A stretch of 22,199 nucleotides of DNA from a virus. This document shows positions 1 through 8,415 of the stretch, piece by piece. Below the pieces are notes generated by a model. That model was not told where the DNA came from. It did not search any database and saw nothing but the letters and a program-made list of their open reading frames with translations. Location: the IMG/VR virus record IMGVR_UViG_3300007640_010386, positions 1 to 22,199 of that record. One strand, given 5' to 3'. Position 1 is the first letter of the stretch, and every line of letters starts with the position of its first letter. Made by a program: the position numbers and the translations under genes.

Positions 1-792
1 ACAACAGGTACTTCAGGTACTTCGGGAACTACACCACCTTCAGCTGATTGCGCTGATAGCGTTAAAATTTTTAGTCAAAGTGTAGATACTACTGGATATT
101 CTCCAATGGGGGTATTTGCTACTTCTAGTGATGGCTCTTGCATTTATCTCTCAGCTAGCCATGATTTCTTCATATCTAGTATAAATAATGGAGGAATTGA
201 TGGAGGAGATACCCAAGAATTTGTTTTTGCTGATACAGGATCACTCAGTACTCATGCCTTAGTTACTAGAGCCCCATTTAGAATGCAAACTGGGTCATAC
301 ACAATAGCTTCTGCTAGTATGATGTATAAGTATAATTATATTACATCTGTTAATGTAGGAAGTATACCAGTTGGAAATTTAGATCTAATTACATTTAAAG
401 TACCAGACACTGTATTTAACCAAGAAAGTGCTCCTTTAGGGGGTAACAGAGTAATACATCCTTTCTCATCATCTTTTGATTACATGCAAGTTCGTCATTA
501 TGCTAAAACTACTCCTTCTACCCCTTACACTAGAATTCAATCATTTACTCACACATTAGTATGGACAAGGGAAGATCAAACAGGAGAAGGAACAGCAACC
601 AATTTAACTATTAACACAGTAGAAGATGCAAAATTTCCTAGTAACGCTTCTATTATAGATGCTGGATCTGTTACCGCCTCATTTGATGTAGATGGTAATA
701 TAGTATTAACTGCTTACCATTATAATGTAGATTATGTAAATCACCACTTTGATTATACGGTAATGGGTGATGTATCTAAACAAGGAACATAA
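1..792 (+). CDS. Tail/virion structural protein, 5' truncated by window edge
   Basis: The reading frame is open from the first base, so the ATG at 106 is probably an internal methionine and the gene starts outside the window. The visible part is about 263 residues. It begins with a Thr/Gly/Ser/Pro-rich linker (residues 1-15) and continues as Ser/Thr- and aromatic-rich sequence with alternating beta-type hydrophobics, as in phage tail fibre or baseplate appendage proteins. No signal peptide or membrane segment is visible. The stop overlaps the next start as TAATG, so the two are probably translationally coupled. I do not recognise a specific family; the structural role is inferred from composition and from the adjoining run of similar proteins ending in a clear fibre-like protein. 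Confidence 0.6.
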   Translation, partial: TTGTSGTSGTTPPSADCADSVKIFSQSVDTTGYSPMGVFATSSDGSCIYLSASHDFFISSINNGGIDGGDTQEFVFADTGSLSTHALVTRAPFRMQTGSYTIASASMMYKYNYITSVNVGSIPVGNLDLITFKVPDTVFNQESAPLGGNRVIHPFSSSFDYMQVRHYAKTTPSTPYTRIQSFTHTLVWTREDQTGEGTATNLTINTVEDAKFPSNASIIDAGSVTASFDVDGNIVLTAYHYNVDYVNHHFDYTVMGDVSKQGT

Positions 793-1328
793 TGCCCTTA
801 TATAATAAAGATAAACAAGGAATTAAATTAACACCTTCAGGGGAATCAGGAGTAACTTACGATACCCAAACCCCAATGAGAAGTTCATACAGTGCACTTG
901 GAGATTTTCAAAATGTGTGGCATTATAAACCTATATACAATATTATTAAACCTACTGTTAATAGTGTAGACTTATTTACTTTACGTCAAGGATATTTTAC
1001 TATTAGTGATAATAGAGAATTCACTATGTTACACATGTACCTTTCTGTGATAAGCCCATCCACTAGAGGAACAACCTCAGGTGCTGCTTTTGTAGAATAT
1101 AAATATTTTACAAATGTTACATCATTTAATTCAGGAACAGGTACTGGGGAAACCGTAGATGCTACTATGTTACTAACCATAGAAAACAACAATGGAAACA
1201 TTGGTATTTATCCTACAATAGGAAATCAAGGGGTATCATATAATATTAATGGAACTTTAGGAACTACAACTTTTACAGTACATGGGGAACCTAGTGCTTT
1301 TATTAGAGGAATATATTCGTACATATGA
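792..1328 (+). CDS. Putative virion structural protein (178 aa)
   Basis: I do not recognise this family. The protein is Thr/Ser/Asn/Gly/Tyr-rich with predicted beta content, no cysteine, no signal peptide and no transmembrane segment. It ends in a short Gly-aromatic tail (GIYSYI) that resembles the ends of the next two proteins (GHYIFM and GMYYMF). An internal stretch HYKPIYNIIKP may correspond to the NFTPVIGSY and YTPIIQGF segments of those neighbours, so the three may be distant paralogues. It overlaps the upstream stop by one base and the downstream start by four bases. A tail or fibre-tip component is inferred from the neighbourhood. Confidence 0.55.
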   Translation: MPLYNKDKQGIKLTPSGESGVTYDTQTPMRSSYSALGDFQNVWHYKPIYNIIKPTVNSVDLFTLRQGYFTISDNREFTMLHMYLSVISPSTRGTTSGAAFVEYKYFTNVTSFNSGTGTGETVDATMLLTIENNNGNIGIYPTIGNQGVSYNINGTLGTTTFTVHGEPSAFIRGIYSYI

Positions 1329-1882
1329 GTAGTTATGAAAGAATAGGATTTCAAGTAGAAAACGCTACAACATCATCAGTAGCCACTACAAATTTTACCC
1401 CAGTTATAGGAAGCTATACTAGTAATGAAGTTTTTTTGCAGGGAGGAACCGTTACTCTTTCTCTTTTTTTATATACCCCTAATAATACTAATCTTGATGG
1501 AATTAATACTTTTTTTAAATTACCTTATAATACTTTTATATTAAAAGGAGTACTTTATGAAGAACAAGCCCAAGGTTCTTCAGTACCTCCTACAGGATAT
1601 ACTATACGATTTACTAAAGATTATATGCTTAGTATTCTTTCACCCAATCCACAACTTATTAATACTACCTCTGGTTTTCTAGTTGAAAACACTGAACCTT
1701 ATGTTGAAATACACGCTACAAACCCAAATTATTCCTACCTAGCAACATCTATTATTGTTAGTTCTACTGCATTAAATACAACTATTACACCCTCAAGAAT
1801 TACTTTAGGATTTAATCTTACACCTACAGGAATATCAAATAGAAGTAATTTAAGTACTAAGGGACATTATATTTTTATGTAA
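1325..1882 (+). CDS. Putative virion structural protein (185 aa)
   Basis: Unrecognised beta-rich, Thr/Ser/Asn-rich protein without signal peptide or membrane segment. Its N-terminus (YERIGFQVE, then TPVIGSY at about residues 25-31) parallels the next protein (LNRIELHSS, then TPIIQGF), and both end in Gly plus aromatic/hydrophobic residues, so the two look like diverged tandem duplicates. The ATG lies inside the last codons of the upstream gene (ATGA overlap), and the next gene starts immediately after the stop with no gap. This points to one tightly coupled late operon. The structural role is inferred from position and composition. Confidence 0.55.
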   Translation: MSSYERIGFQVENATTSSVATTNFTPVIGSYTSNEVFLQGGTVTLSLFLYTPNNTNLDGINTFFKLPYNTFILKGVLYEEQAQGSSVPPTGYTIRFTKDYMLSILSPNPQLINTTSGFLVENTEPYVEIHATNPNYSYLATSIIVSSTALNTTITPSRITLGFNLTPTGISNRSNLSTKGHYIFM

Positions 1883-2377
1883 ATGAATACTTTAAACAGA
1901 ATAGAATTACACAGTTCTTCAAGCACTTTTAGTGATATAGGACAATCTCCTTATACCCCTATAATACAAGGGTTTTCTACTATTATAGATGAAAGTCAAA
2001 GTACTAATAATTTTTATACTTATTTAACAATAAATCCTATAGAATTTTCGCCTTCAGATAATAGATCATATACAGCATTAGTTGAAGGACAAATTAAATC
2101 TTTAGATTTAAATAAAAATTTTGGGCTTAATTTTAGACATTATATTATAAGGAGTGAAAATGAGGATAATATTTCCTTTGATTTTGAAGCTACAATACCT
2201 AATTCTATTAACCCCGCTTTTTGGGATATTTATAATATAAACCCTATTATCCCTACAACAGAAGCCTCTAACTATCAAGAAGTAACAATAAACTTAGACG
2301 GTGAATATGTTTTTCAGTTATATTTATCACCAGATTTCGTTTCAGCTTCAATATCTGGAATGTATTATATGTTTTAA
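1883..2377 (+). CDS. Putative virion structural protein (164 aa)
   Basis: Unrecognised family. It is Ser/Asn/Ile/Tyr-rich with beta-type alternation, no cysteine and no membrane segment. Its TPIIQGF segment near residue 25 and Gly-aromatic C-terminus (SISGMYYMF) match the layout of the preceding protein, supporting a tandem duplication. The codons are very AT-rich even for this window. It starts directly after the upstream stop and ends three bases before the fibre-like gene. It could be a baseplate or fibre accessory, or a small decoration protein; nothing in the sequence decides between these. Confidence 0.55.
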   Translation: MNTLNRIELHSSSSTFSDIGQSPYTPIIQGFSTIIDESQSTNNFYTYLTINPIEFSPSDNRSYTALVEGQIKSLDLNKNFGLNFRHYIIRSENEDNISFDFEATIPNSINPAFWDIYNINPIIPTTEASNYQEVTINLDGEYVFQLYLSPDFVSASISGMYYMF

Positions 2378-2380
2378 AAA

Positions 2381-4105
2381 ATGCCAGTATTTAACAATTT
2401 AGGTTTAACAATTGCTTCTTCAGGATCAGAAATTACTGCTTCTTTCCCTGTACTAGATGTGTATTTTAATTCCCCTAGTTATGGAGCTTTTAATCCTGCT
2501 GCTACTATAGGAAGTATTCAAGCCCAAGTAATAAATTATAACAACTCAGGCTCAGCGGGTGAAATTTTATTTAATGTAACATCATTAGAAAATTCAGGTT
2601 CTTCAGGAGTACCCGTTTTAGTTATAGCTGCTACAGGTAGTAATAATGAACCTAGAGTAGGTGTGGGATTTACAGGAAGTGAAAGACCCATTAAAGCATT
2701 TGATGTAAAATCTAAAACAGACACAGCTGAAGGTACCGAATTTTTAATACGATCCTCAAGATTAACAGAAGGGGCACAAATAGGAGATTTAGGGGGATCT
2801 ATAAGATTTGTTATTGACAGCTCATCTTTTGGAGATATTACATCATCAGGTTCAGTTGCCGAAATAGATAGTATAGTTACAGATGTAACGTCTAATGGAG
2901 TTCGTGGGGATTTATCTTTAAAAATTGGAATACAAAAAGAAGGAAACCCCACTGAAGTTATAAGGTTTAGAAATAATGATGGTGCCCCACTTGCTACCCT
3001 TACAGGAAGTCTTGTGACAAGTGGTTATATAAGAAGTGCAGACGAAATAATTGTAGGAGATGTAACTATAGACGGAACAGGAGTTAGCGCTAATAGTTTT
3101 ACAGCCTCTGCTGATATAAGTGCAAGTGGAGCTATACTTACTACAATTGCAGGTCCTAGTGATCAATTAGTAGAATTAGGAAATTATCCTATAGGATATG
3201 ATGTAGCCTCAGCCTTCCCTATTACGGGCTCAGGGATTATAGTTAGTGCTTCTACTTTAGCTTCTAATCATTATAATATGATTAAAGTAGGAGATATTGA
3301 GCTTGTAGATCTTAAGTCACTAATCAATCCTAACACATTTTTAATACACAACGTAGACCAATTCTCAATCACCTCAGGAAGTGATTCAGGGGATATTGCT
3401 AGTGCTAATTATTTAATGACTCACACTGGTGAATCTTTTGTATTACATAATAATGGAAGTAATATGCTTTCTATTACTAATGGGGCAGTATCATTTACAA
3501 CTAACACTACACAATTTACAGTACAAAACAGCACAGGAGATATAAATTTAATCCCTGCTACTGGAGATGTTAAACATCGTGTTAATAACACAGCTACTAC
3601 TAGTTCGGTTCATAGTTTTTCTGTATATGATGCCGACCCTTCTACTACTACAGGGGCATCAGTTAAAAACCTACCAGCTTCAGACGTAATTCTTAAAGGT
3701 ACAATAATATCAGGTAGTTTAGTATACTTTGGAGAAGAAAGTGGTGACCTAAGTACAGGTGTAAGTAATGGATATCAATTCTCGTATGGTAATGGTGCTA
3801 CAGGCACTATTGGTATACCAGTCCCAGTTGATTGTTATGCTAAAAAATTAATGTTTCAAGCAGAAACTTTTGGAACAAGCTGCACTATAGACTTATATAC
3901 AGGATCGATAACAACAAACCCCGCCACAGATACAGGAGAAGGTATGACTATTACAGGTACTGAGCACGGTAAAGTAGTGGACATAAACCCCGTATTTATT
4001 GCTGCAGGCCATTATCCTATATTTAGAACTACAGCCACTTCAGGTACCTATGGAAATGTAAGAGTAGGAGTATTTTTAGAATACCCCATGGAAATAGGAG
4101 TTTAA
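2381..4105 (+). CDS. Putative tail fibre protein (574 aa)
   Basis: A long, almost cysteine-free protein (two Cys near the C-terminus) dominated by Ser, Thr, Gly, Ala and Val in beta-repeat-like sequence, with repeated SGS/SGSG turns. The segment around residues 105-130 (PIKAFDVKSKTD, then FLIRSSR) resembles the start of modules seen in phage fibres that describe a particle state followed by repeats. The last 130 residues or so (from about VYFGEESGD to the end) read as a separate compact beta domain, a plausible receptor-binding or trimerisation tip. There is no signal peptide and no intramolecular chaperone-like endopeptidase motif. It closes the structural block and is followed after 37 bases by glycosyltransferases. 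Its Ser-rich beta architecture makes it a candidate substrate for them (inference). Confidence 0.65.
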   Translation: MPVFNNLGLTIASSGSEITASFPVLDVYFNSPSYGAFNPAATIGSIQAQVINYNNSGSAGEILFNVTSLENSGSSGVPVLVIAATGSNNEPRVGVGFTGSERPIKAFDVKSKTDTAEGTEFLIRSSRLTEGAQIGDLGGSIRFVIDSSSFGDITSSGSVAEIDSIVTDVTSNGVRGDLSLKIGIQKEGNPTEVIRFRNNDGAPLATLTGSLVTSGYIRSADEIIVGDVTIDGTGVSANSFTASADISASGAILTTIAGPSDQLVELGNYPIGYDVASAFPITGSGIIVSASTLASNHYNMIKVGDIELVDLKSLINPNTFLIHNVDQFSITSGSDSGDIASANYLMTHTGESFVLHNNGSNMLSITNGAVSFTTNTTQFTVQNSTGDINLIPATGDVKHRVNNTATTSSVHSFSVYDADPSTTTGASVKNLPASDVILKGTIISGSLVYFGEESGDLSTGVSNGYQFSYGNGATGTIGIPVPVDCYAKKLMFQAETFGTSCTIDLYTGSITTNPATDTGEGMTITGTEHGKVVDINPVFIAAGHYPIFRTTATSGTYGNVRVGVFLEYPMEIGV

Positions 4106-4142
4106 CTTGTTTTTTTAAATTAAAGTTATTATATTATAAGTT

Positions 4143-5084
4143 ATGCAAAAGTTACTTTATGTAACCCCCCACTTATCAACAGGAGGGTTACCACAATACC
4201 TTTTAAAAAAGATAGAGCATTTTAAGTCTCAATTTGATATCTATGTAATAGAGTATCAAGATTTAAGTTGGGAATATGTTGTTCAAAAAAATAAAATAAA
4301 ACAATTACTAGGGGAAGATAAACTTATCACATTAACTAAAGATAAACAAATTATATTAGATCATATAAAAAATATTAATCCTAATATAATTCATTTTGAA
4401 GAAATCCCTGAACATTTTATAGATCCTCTTATATTACAAAAAATATTTAGTTTATCCCAATATTCTATTATATCTACTACTCATTCTTCAAATACAAATC
4501 CTTCTACTCTAACTTCAACTCCTGATAAATTTATTTTAGTATCTGAATGGAGTAAAAATAAATTTGAATCTGTAGTAAATGTTCCTTGTGACATTTGGGA
4601 GTATCCTATTGAGGATTTAACCCCTAATAAAGAAAAATACCAAAAAGAATTAAAATTTGATCCTAATTATAAACACATAATTAACGTAGGATTATTTACC
4701 CCTGGTAAAAATCAAAGTGAGGTATTTAAAGTTGCTAAACAACTTGTAGATAAAAATATAATATTCCACTTTATAGGAAACCAAGCAAGCAATTTTGAAG
4801 ATTATTGGGGTCCTCTAATAAAAAATAAACCTAAGAATTGTAAAGTATGGGGGGAAAGAAATGATGTAGAAAAATTTCTACAAGCAGCTGATCTATTTTA
4901 TTTTAGTAGTATTCTAGAATTAAATCCTTTAGTAGTTAAAGAGTCTCTTTCTTATAAACTTCCTGTTATAATGAGAAAACTCCATACGTATGAAAATACT
5001 TACGATAATAATAATCTAATAACTTTTATAGATAATAATTTAGAAAAAACTAAAAGTATAATTTTAGAAAAATTAAAGTTATGA
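4143..5084 (+). CDS. GT4-like glycosyltransferase (GT-B fold)
   Basis: Predicted nucleotide-sugar glycosyltransferase of 313 residues. The N-terminal Rossmann-like half begins with LLYVTPHLSTGG at residues 4-15, the usual acceptor-side glycine loop of GT4 enzymes. The C-terminal half has the IINVGLFTPGKNQ segment (179-191, with the basic residue typical of the donor site) and an E-x7-E motif (E259...E267 in ELNPLVVKE), the donor-binding signature of the family. At 313 residues it is short for GT4 (usually about 350-400). It shares an ATGA overlap with the next glycosyltransferase, so the two are probably made together. The donor and acceptor are unknown. Phage tail protein glycosylation or alteration of a host surface glycan are the main options. 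Confidence 0.75.
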   Translation: MQKLLYVTPHLSTGGLPQYLLKKIEHFKSQFDIYVIEYQDLSWEYVVQKNKIKQLLGEDKLITLTKDKQIILDHIKNINPNIIHFEEIPEHFIDPLILQKIFSLSQYSIISTTHSSNTNPSTLTSTPDKFILVSEWSKNKFESVVNVPCDIWEYPIEDLTPNKEKYQKELKFDPNYKHIINVGLFTPGKNQSEVFKVAKQLVDKNIIFHFIGNQASNFEDYWGPLIKNKPKNCKVWGERNDVEKFLQAADLFYFSSILELNPLVVKESLSYKLPVIMRKLHTYENTYDNNNLITFIDNNLEKTKSIILEKLKL

Positions 5085-6244
5085 TATATGACAATTTAAC
5101 AAAAAAGCATTCTTACACAGTTAAAGATAAAATAGATATTTCTTTTATAGACGGTGCAAAAGTTGCAATTACTAGTCCTTCCAAAACCAATTACACAGTT
5201 AAATTTTTTAACCATAAAAATAATGATTTAGTATGGGTAGATACTATAACAGATGGAATGTGGACTAAACCTAGTATGATTTATTTTGTAAAATGGAGAG
5301 TAGAAGTTTGGAAAGATGATATTAAAGTAAAAGAACATATATTTAATTGTAAAAATAAAAGAATTTATATACATTTAGATTCTAAATCTTTAGGGGATAC
5401 TATAGCATGGTTTCCTTATGTAGAAGAATTTAGAAAAAAACATAAGTGTGAAGTAATTTGCTCAACTTTTCATAATGATTGGTTTTATAAACAATATCCT
5501 GAAATTAATTTTACGGATCCTGGTAGTGTGGTTCATGATATATATGCTTTATACCGAATTGGATGGTACTACAATAAAGACAACACTCCAAAACTATCTT
5601 CAAACCCTACAGACTTTAGGAAATACCCTTTACAAAAAACTGCAAGCGATATTTTAGGGTTACAGTATAAAGAAATTAAACCTAAAATTTATGTAAAAAA
5701 TCCAAATAACAATATAAAAGAAAAATATGTTGTAATAGCCCCCCATGGAAGTAAACATTCTTCATATTGGCATTACGAACAAGGATGGCAGTATATAATA
5801 AATTGGCTAAATAAAGCAGGATATAAAGTAGTTTTATTATGTCAAGAACCTTTAGGAGATGCTTGGCACGACTCTAAATTAGGGGGTACACTGCAAAATG
5901 TTATAAATAAAACAGGTGATATCCCTCTCCAAGAAAGATTTACTGATATACTAAACGCAGAAGCTTTTATTGGGATAGGAAGTGGATTGTCATGGATAAG
6001 TTGGGCATTAGGTACCCCTACTGTACTAATTTCTGGGTTTAGTGAAGAATACACTGAATTCCAGGACTGTGAAAGGATTAGTGCTTCTCCTAATGTTTGC
6101 AGTGGATGTTTTAATACTCATAGATTAGACCCTGGGGATTGGAAATGGTGCCCCCACCATAAAGATACAAACAGACATTTCGAATGCTCAAAATCTATAA
6201 CCCCAGATTTGGTTGCTGATGCCCTTGTTCGTATATTGGGATGA
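5081..6244 (+). CDS. TibC/Aah-like autotransporter-type O-heptosyltransferase
   Basis: The whole 387-residue protein matches the layout of the Aah/TibC/BAHT family, which transfers heptose to Ser residues of autotransporter beta-helices. It has an N-terminal beta domain (about 15-90), then a GT-B body with SLGDTIAWFPYVEEF (103-117; D106 matches the catalytic-site Asp region), APHGSKHSSYWH (220-231) and a donor-side GIGSGLSWISWALGTP (298-313). It ends in a cysteine finger C340-x2-C343-x13-C357-x11-C369, which in TibC binds iron. All four cysteines are present, so the enzyme looks intact. The family is known from bacteria; its placement directly after phage fibre genes and an ATGA-linked GT4 is unusual. 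The sugar may differ from heptose, as no heptose biosynthesis genes are in view. Confidence 0.87.
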   Translation: MIYDNLTKKHSYTVKDKIDISFIDGAKVAITSPSKTNYTVKFFNHKNNDLVWVDTITDGMWTKPSMIYFVKWRVEVWKDDIKVKEHIFNCKNKRIYIHLDSKSLGDTIAWFPYVEEFRKKHKCEVICSTFHNDWFYKQYPEINFTDPGSVVHDIYALYRIGWYYNKDNTPKLSSNPTDFRKYPLQKTASDILGLQYKEIKPKIYVKNPNNNIKEKYVVIAPHGSKHSSYWHYEQGWQYIINWLNKAGYKVVLLCQEPLGDAWHDSKLGGTLQNVINKTGDIPLQERFTDILNAEAFIGIGSGLSWISWALGTPTVLISGFSEEYTEFQDCERISASPNVCSGCFNTHRLDPGDWKWCPHHKDTNRHFECSKSITPDLVADALVRILG

Positions 6245-7501
6245 ATGTTTTGGCTTATAGAGAATAACGAACAATTAGCCCAACTTAGAGAAAAAGGATT
6301 TAAAAAAGTTTTTGTTGAACCTATATGGTCTAATGAAAACGTTCACCCTTACCATAGGGGAATCCAAGGGTTTTATATTAGGGAAGTAAACTATAAAAAA
6401 GGATTTATAGTTGTACTACAACATAGCGAAACCACTAGTTGTGGTATGGATGAAATTTATGATCTAATATATAGTTTTGATGAAATATTTGTAAGGGATA
6501 GGAAAGCATTTTTAAATATAGCGCCTAATAAAAAGCTTAGCGACATAGACTATATATATCCTACAGATATCCCAGACTCATTCCCATGCCACGATTTTTT
6601 CTATAGGCAATACCCTAACATAGCCAATATAGGTAGCATCATTCCCATAGTAAAGCATTATGAACGTTGTGAAACGATATTCAACGCGGTTAAACATGTG
6701 TTTTCTATGGAGAAACCACCACACTTTGAGTTTTATAACACCAAAGCTACAAATGTGTTTTATTGGATTGAACAAGAGGGAATTAAGGTAGATCCCGAGT
6801 TATTTGAAAAGTATTTTAAAGCTAATGTGACTCCTTGGGATCATGTTTATACGTGCTTTAATTTAAAAACAACTACTACGCGACCCTCAAACACTTATGG
6901 TGGTGTAAATTATATGGCGTTGGATAAAAAAAGTGGTTGTCGAGAAGCGTTTATACCCAAAAACGATTTTCTATTAGAGATTGATATTAGTGCTTATCAC
7001 CCTACATTAGCGGCACAATTGGTAGGATATGAATTTGAGCATGAAGACATACACCAAGCATTTGCTGACATGTATGGAGTTGATTATAAAAAGGCTAAGG
7101 AGTTAACTTTTAAACAGCTATACGGAGGGGTATTTAAGGAATATAAAGAGTTAGAGTTCTTTAAGCGTGTAGAAAAATATATAGAGGATATAAGTAGTAA
7201 GGAAGAATACAAGTGTAAATCTGGGTATGTTTTTAAAACAGATATGAAGCCCCAAAAGCTGTTTAATTACATACTTCAAAACACGGAAACGTATTATAAT
7301 GTGCTTATTTTAGAAGAAATGATACATATACTCAAAAATAGTGAAACTAAGATTGTTCATTATACTTATGATTCATTCTTGTTAGATGTATCCAAAGATG
7401 AGAAATATGTAGTGTTGTCTATCCTCGCTGTATTTAAGAAATATGGATTTTCTACTAAAGTAGAGGCGGGTCCCAATTATAGTTCTTTAGAAAGGGTGTG
7501 A
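6245..7501 (+). CDS. Divergent family A DNA polymerase with degenerate exonuclease-like N-terminus
   Basis: Residues 205-418 contain the Pol I fingers/palm motifs in order: TTRPSNTYGG (R213, equivalent to the conserved Arg before motif A), motif A EIDISAYHP (D247), motif B KAKELTFKQLYGG (K285, F289, Y293, G294) and motif C YTYDSFLLDV (D376). Both metal-binding Asp residues are kept. Motif A has His (H252) where Pol I has the steric-gate Glu, and motif C reads YDS rather than HDE. Residues 20-60 align with the first exonuclease segment of Pol I, but the DxE metal pair is replaced (FVEP), so proofreading is probably lost. At 418 residues it is short. It starts immediately after the heptosyltransferase stop. 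It is probably the replicative polymerase, or a specialised second one if a family B enzyme lies elsewhere. Confidence 0.8.
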   Translation: MFWLIENNEQLAQLREKGFKKVFVEPIWSNENVHPYHRGIQGFYIREVNYKKGFIVVLQHSETTSCGMDEIYDLIYSFDEIFVRDRKAFLNIAPNKKLSDIDYIYPTDIPDSFPCHDFFYRQYPNIANIGSIIPIVKHYERCETIFNAVKHVFSMEKPPHFEFYNTKATNVFYWIEQEGIKVDPELFEKYFKANVTPWDHVYTCFNLKTTTTRPSNTYGGVNYMALDKKSGCREAFIPKNDFLLEIDISAYHPTLAAQLVGYEFEHEDIHQAFADMYGVDYKKAKELTFKQLYGGVFKEYKELEFFKRVEKYIEDISSKEEYKCKSGYVFKTDMKPQKLFNYILQNTETYYNVLILEEMIHILKNSETKIVHYTYDSFLLDVSKDEKYVVLSILAVFKKYGFSTKVEAGPNYSSLERV

Positions 7502-7508
7502 TATTTAT
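7501..7508 (+). promoter_or_regulatory. Possible phage promoter element ATATTTAT
   Basis: ATATTTAT lies in the 22-base gap before the next gene and is one of six intergenic copies of ATATTTA(T/C) in the window. It lacks the following CGAAAGTT block seen at three other sites. In such AT-rich DNA a single copy could be chance. Confidence 0.3.
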
Positions 7509-7523
7509 ATATAAAGCCCAAGC

Positions 7524-7910
7524 ATGAACAACAAGCTATTTTGTACCTTTACTTCTTTAGAGGATTTAGAGAGGACATTATTGGAGGTAAAATCTAGCTA
7601 CGATATACTCTATAAAAAGATTTTTGTTTTATATATAAAAAGTAATGACGAATATGTTTGTACATATAACGTAGAGCCGAGCAGCGTAGAGAGAATTTTA
7701 CCCGAAACCATATTAGTCCACAGAAAAAAAGAATCCAATACTTTATATACAATTAACGCCCTTAACGAACTAATTAAGTCTTTAAACGGAGGGGTAGTTG
7801 ATGTGAGATATAAGGTGAATTGGCAACATTACAGAAACACCATTTTGCTCACTCAGCACAATGAGTTAAGACAATTAAAGACAAGGATTCACAAGATTAT
7901 TGAACTTTAA
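7524..7910 (+). CDS. Conserved-looking phage hypothetical protein (128 aa)
   Basis: Soluble, mixed alpha/beta, no signal peptide or membrane segment. The sequence (KLFCTFTSLEDLERTL near the start, ILVHRKKESNTLYTINALN at about 84-102) reminds me of a small uncharacterised protein family found beside replication genes in marine T4-like phages, but I cannot confirm that without a search and no function is known to me. It sits between the polymerase and ssb regions, 22 bases after the polymerase stop, with a possible promoter element in the gap. It has a Lys/Arg/His-rich C-terminal third (YRNTILLTQHNELRQLKTR) that could be a helical partner-binding segment. Confidence 0.6.
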   Translation: MNNKLFCTFTSLEDLERTLLEVKSSYDILYKKIFVLYIKSNDEYVCTYNVEPSSVERILPETILVHRKKESNTLYTINALNELIKSLNGGVVDVRYKVNWQHYRNTILLTQHNELRQLKTRIHKIIEL

Positions 7911-7920
7911 CGGTTTTGTA

Positions 7921-7928
7921 ATATTTAT
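7921..7928 (+). promoter_or_regulatory. Possible phage promoter element ATATTTAT
   Basis: ATATTTATCAA occurs 18 bases before the next start codon in a 36-base gap. It matches the ATATTTA(T/C) core found after the window's terminators, but no CGAAAGTT block follows. Confidence 0.33.
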
Positions 7929-7946
7929 CAATAAAAAATAGAAAAT

Positions 7947-8366
7947 ATGAGCTTTGATTATAAAAAATATTTAGCAGAAGGTGGTGTTGAGGGTCATTTA
8001 AATGAAGGCGTAAATAAACCCCTCCCAGATTTTTTTAAACCTATATTTGCTAAGTTAGCACAAGCTGGAGGAGGGGTACAAAATTTTGATAGAAATCCTT
8101 CCCCCAAACAACTTACTGATTTAAGAAACAATCCTAAAAAACCTTATGCTTTATTTAGTTATGATAAGATTCCTGCTCAAGAAAACTTACTTGTTATTTA
8201 TATAAAAGACAGCCCTACAGATAAGGTTATGAAAGAACTTGAAAGTAAAATACCTAAAGCTGATCCAATGAAAACTGATAATCCTAAAGATGAGATACTT
8301 AGTGCTGGAGAAAGGGTAAAAAATGGAGAAGTTCTAGAACAAACCTTTTTTAGAATCACCCAGTAA
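7947..8366 (+). CDS. Hypothetical protein (139 aa)
   Basis: Not recognised. A short charged protein beginning MSFDYKKYLAEGG, a type of N-terminus I associate loosely with small marine phage proteins. A Pro/Asn/Lys-rich middle (FDRNPSPKQLTDLRNNPKK) is followed by a hydrophobic beta-like strand (ENLLVIYIKD) and a C-terminal helix with many Glu/Lys. No cysteines, signal peptide or membrane helix. It stands alone between a possible promoter element and the strong terminator that ends this transcription unit just before ssb, so it is the last gene of the polymerase unit. Confidence 0.55.
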   Translation: MSFDYKKYLAEGGVEGHLNEGVNKPLPDFFKPIFAKLAQAGGGVQNFDRNPSPKQLTDLRNNPKKPYALFSYDKIPAQENLLVIYIKDSPTDKVMKELESKIPKADPMKTDNPKDEILSAGERVKNGEVLEQTFFRITQ

Positions 8367-8387
8367 AAATAAAAAATATTTTAAATT

Positions 8388-8415
8388 AAGCTTGGCTTCG
8401 GTCAAGCTTTTTTTT
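8388..8415 (+). terminator. Intrinsic terminator with UUCG tetraloop upstream of ssb
   Basis: A 9-bp stem AAGCTTGGC / GTCAAGCTT (one G-U pair) closes a TTCG tetraloop between C and G, followed by six further T after the stem. It separates the polymerase unit from the ssb-uvsX-helicase operon. A TTG that could extend the ssb frame lies inside this stem and is therefore not a credible start. Confidence 0.85.

Noticed and set aside
106-108. ATG at 106 as the start of the first protein
   Set aside because: The same frame is open to base 1 and encodes a Thr/Gly/Ser/Pro linker typical of structural proteins, so the gene most likely begins upstream of the window.
4106-4142. Possible terminator or late promoter between the fibre and glycosyltransferase genes
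   Set aside because: The inverted repeat (TAACTT / AAGTTA) is short and all but one pair are A-T, with no T-run after it, and no T4-type TATAAATA late promoter is present. The gap is simply AT-rich.
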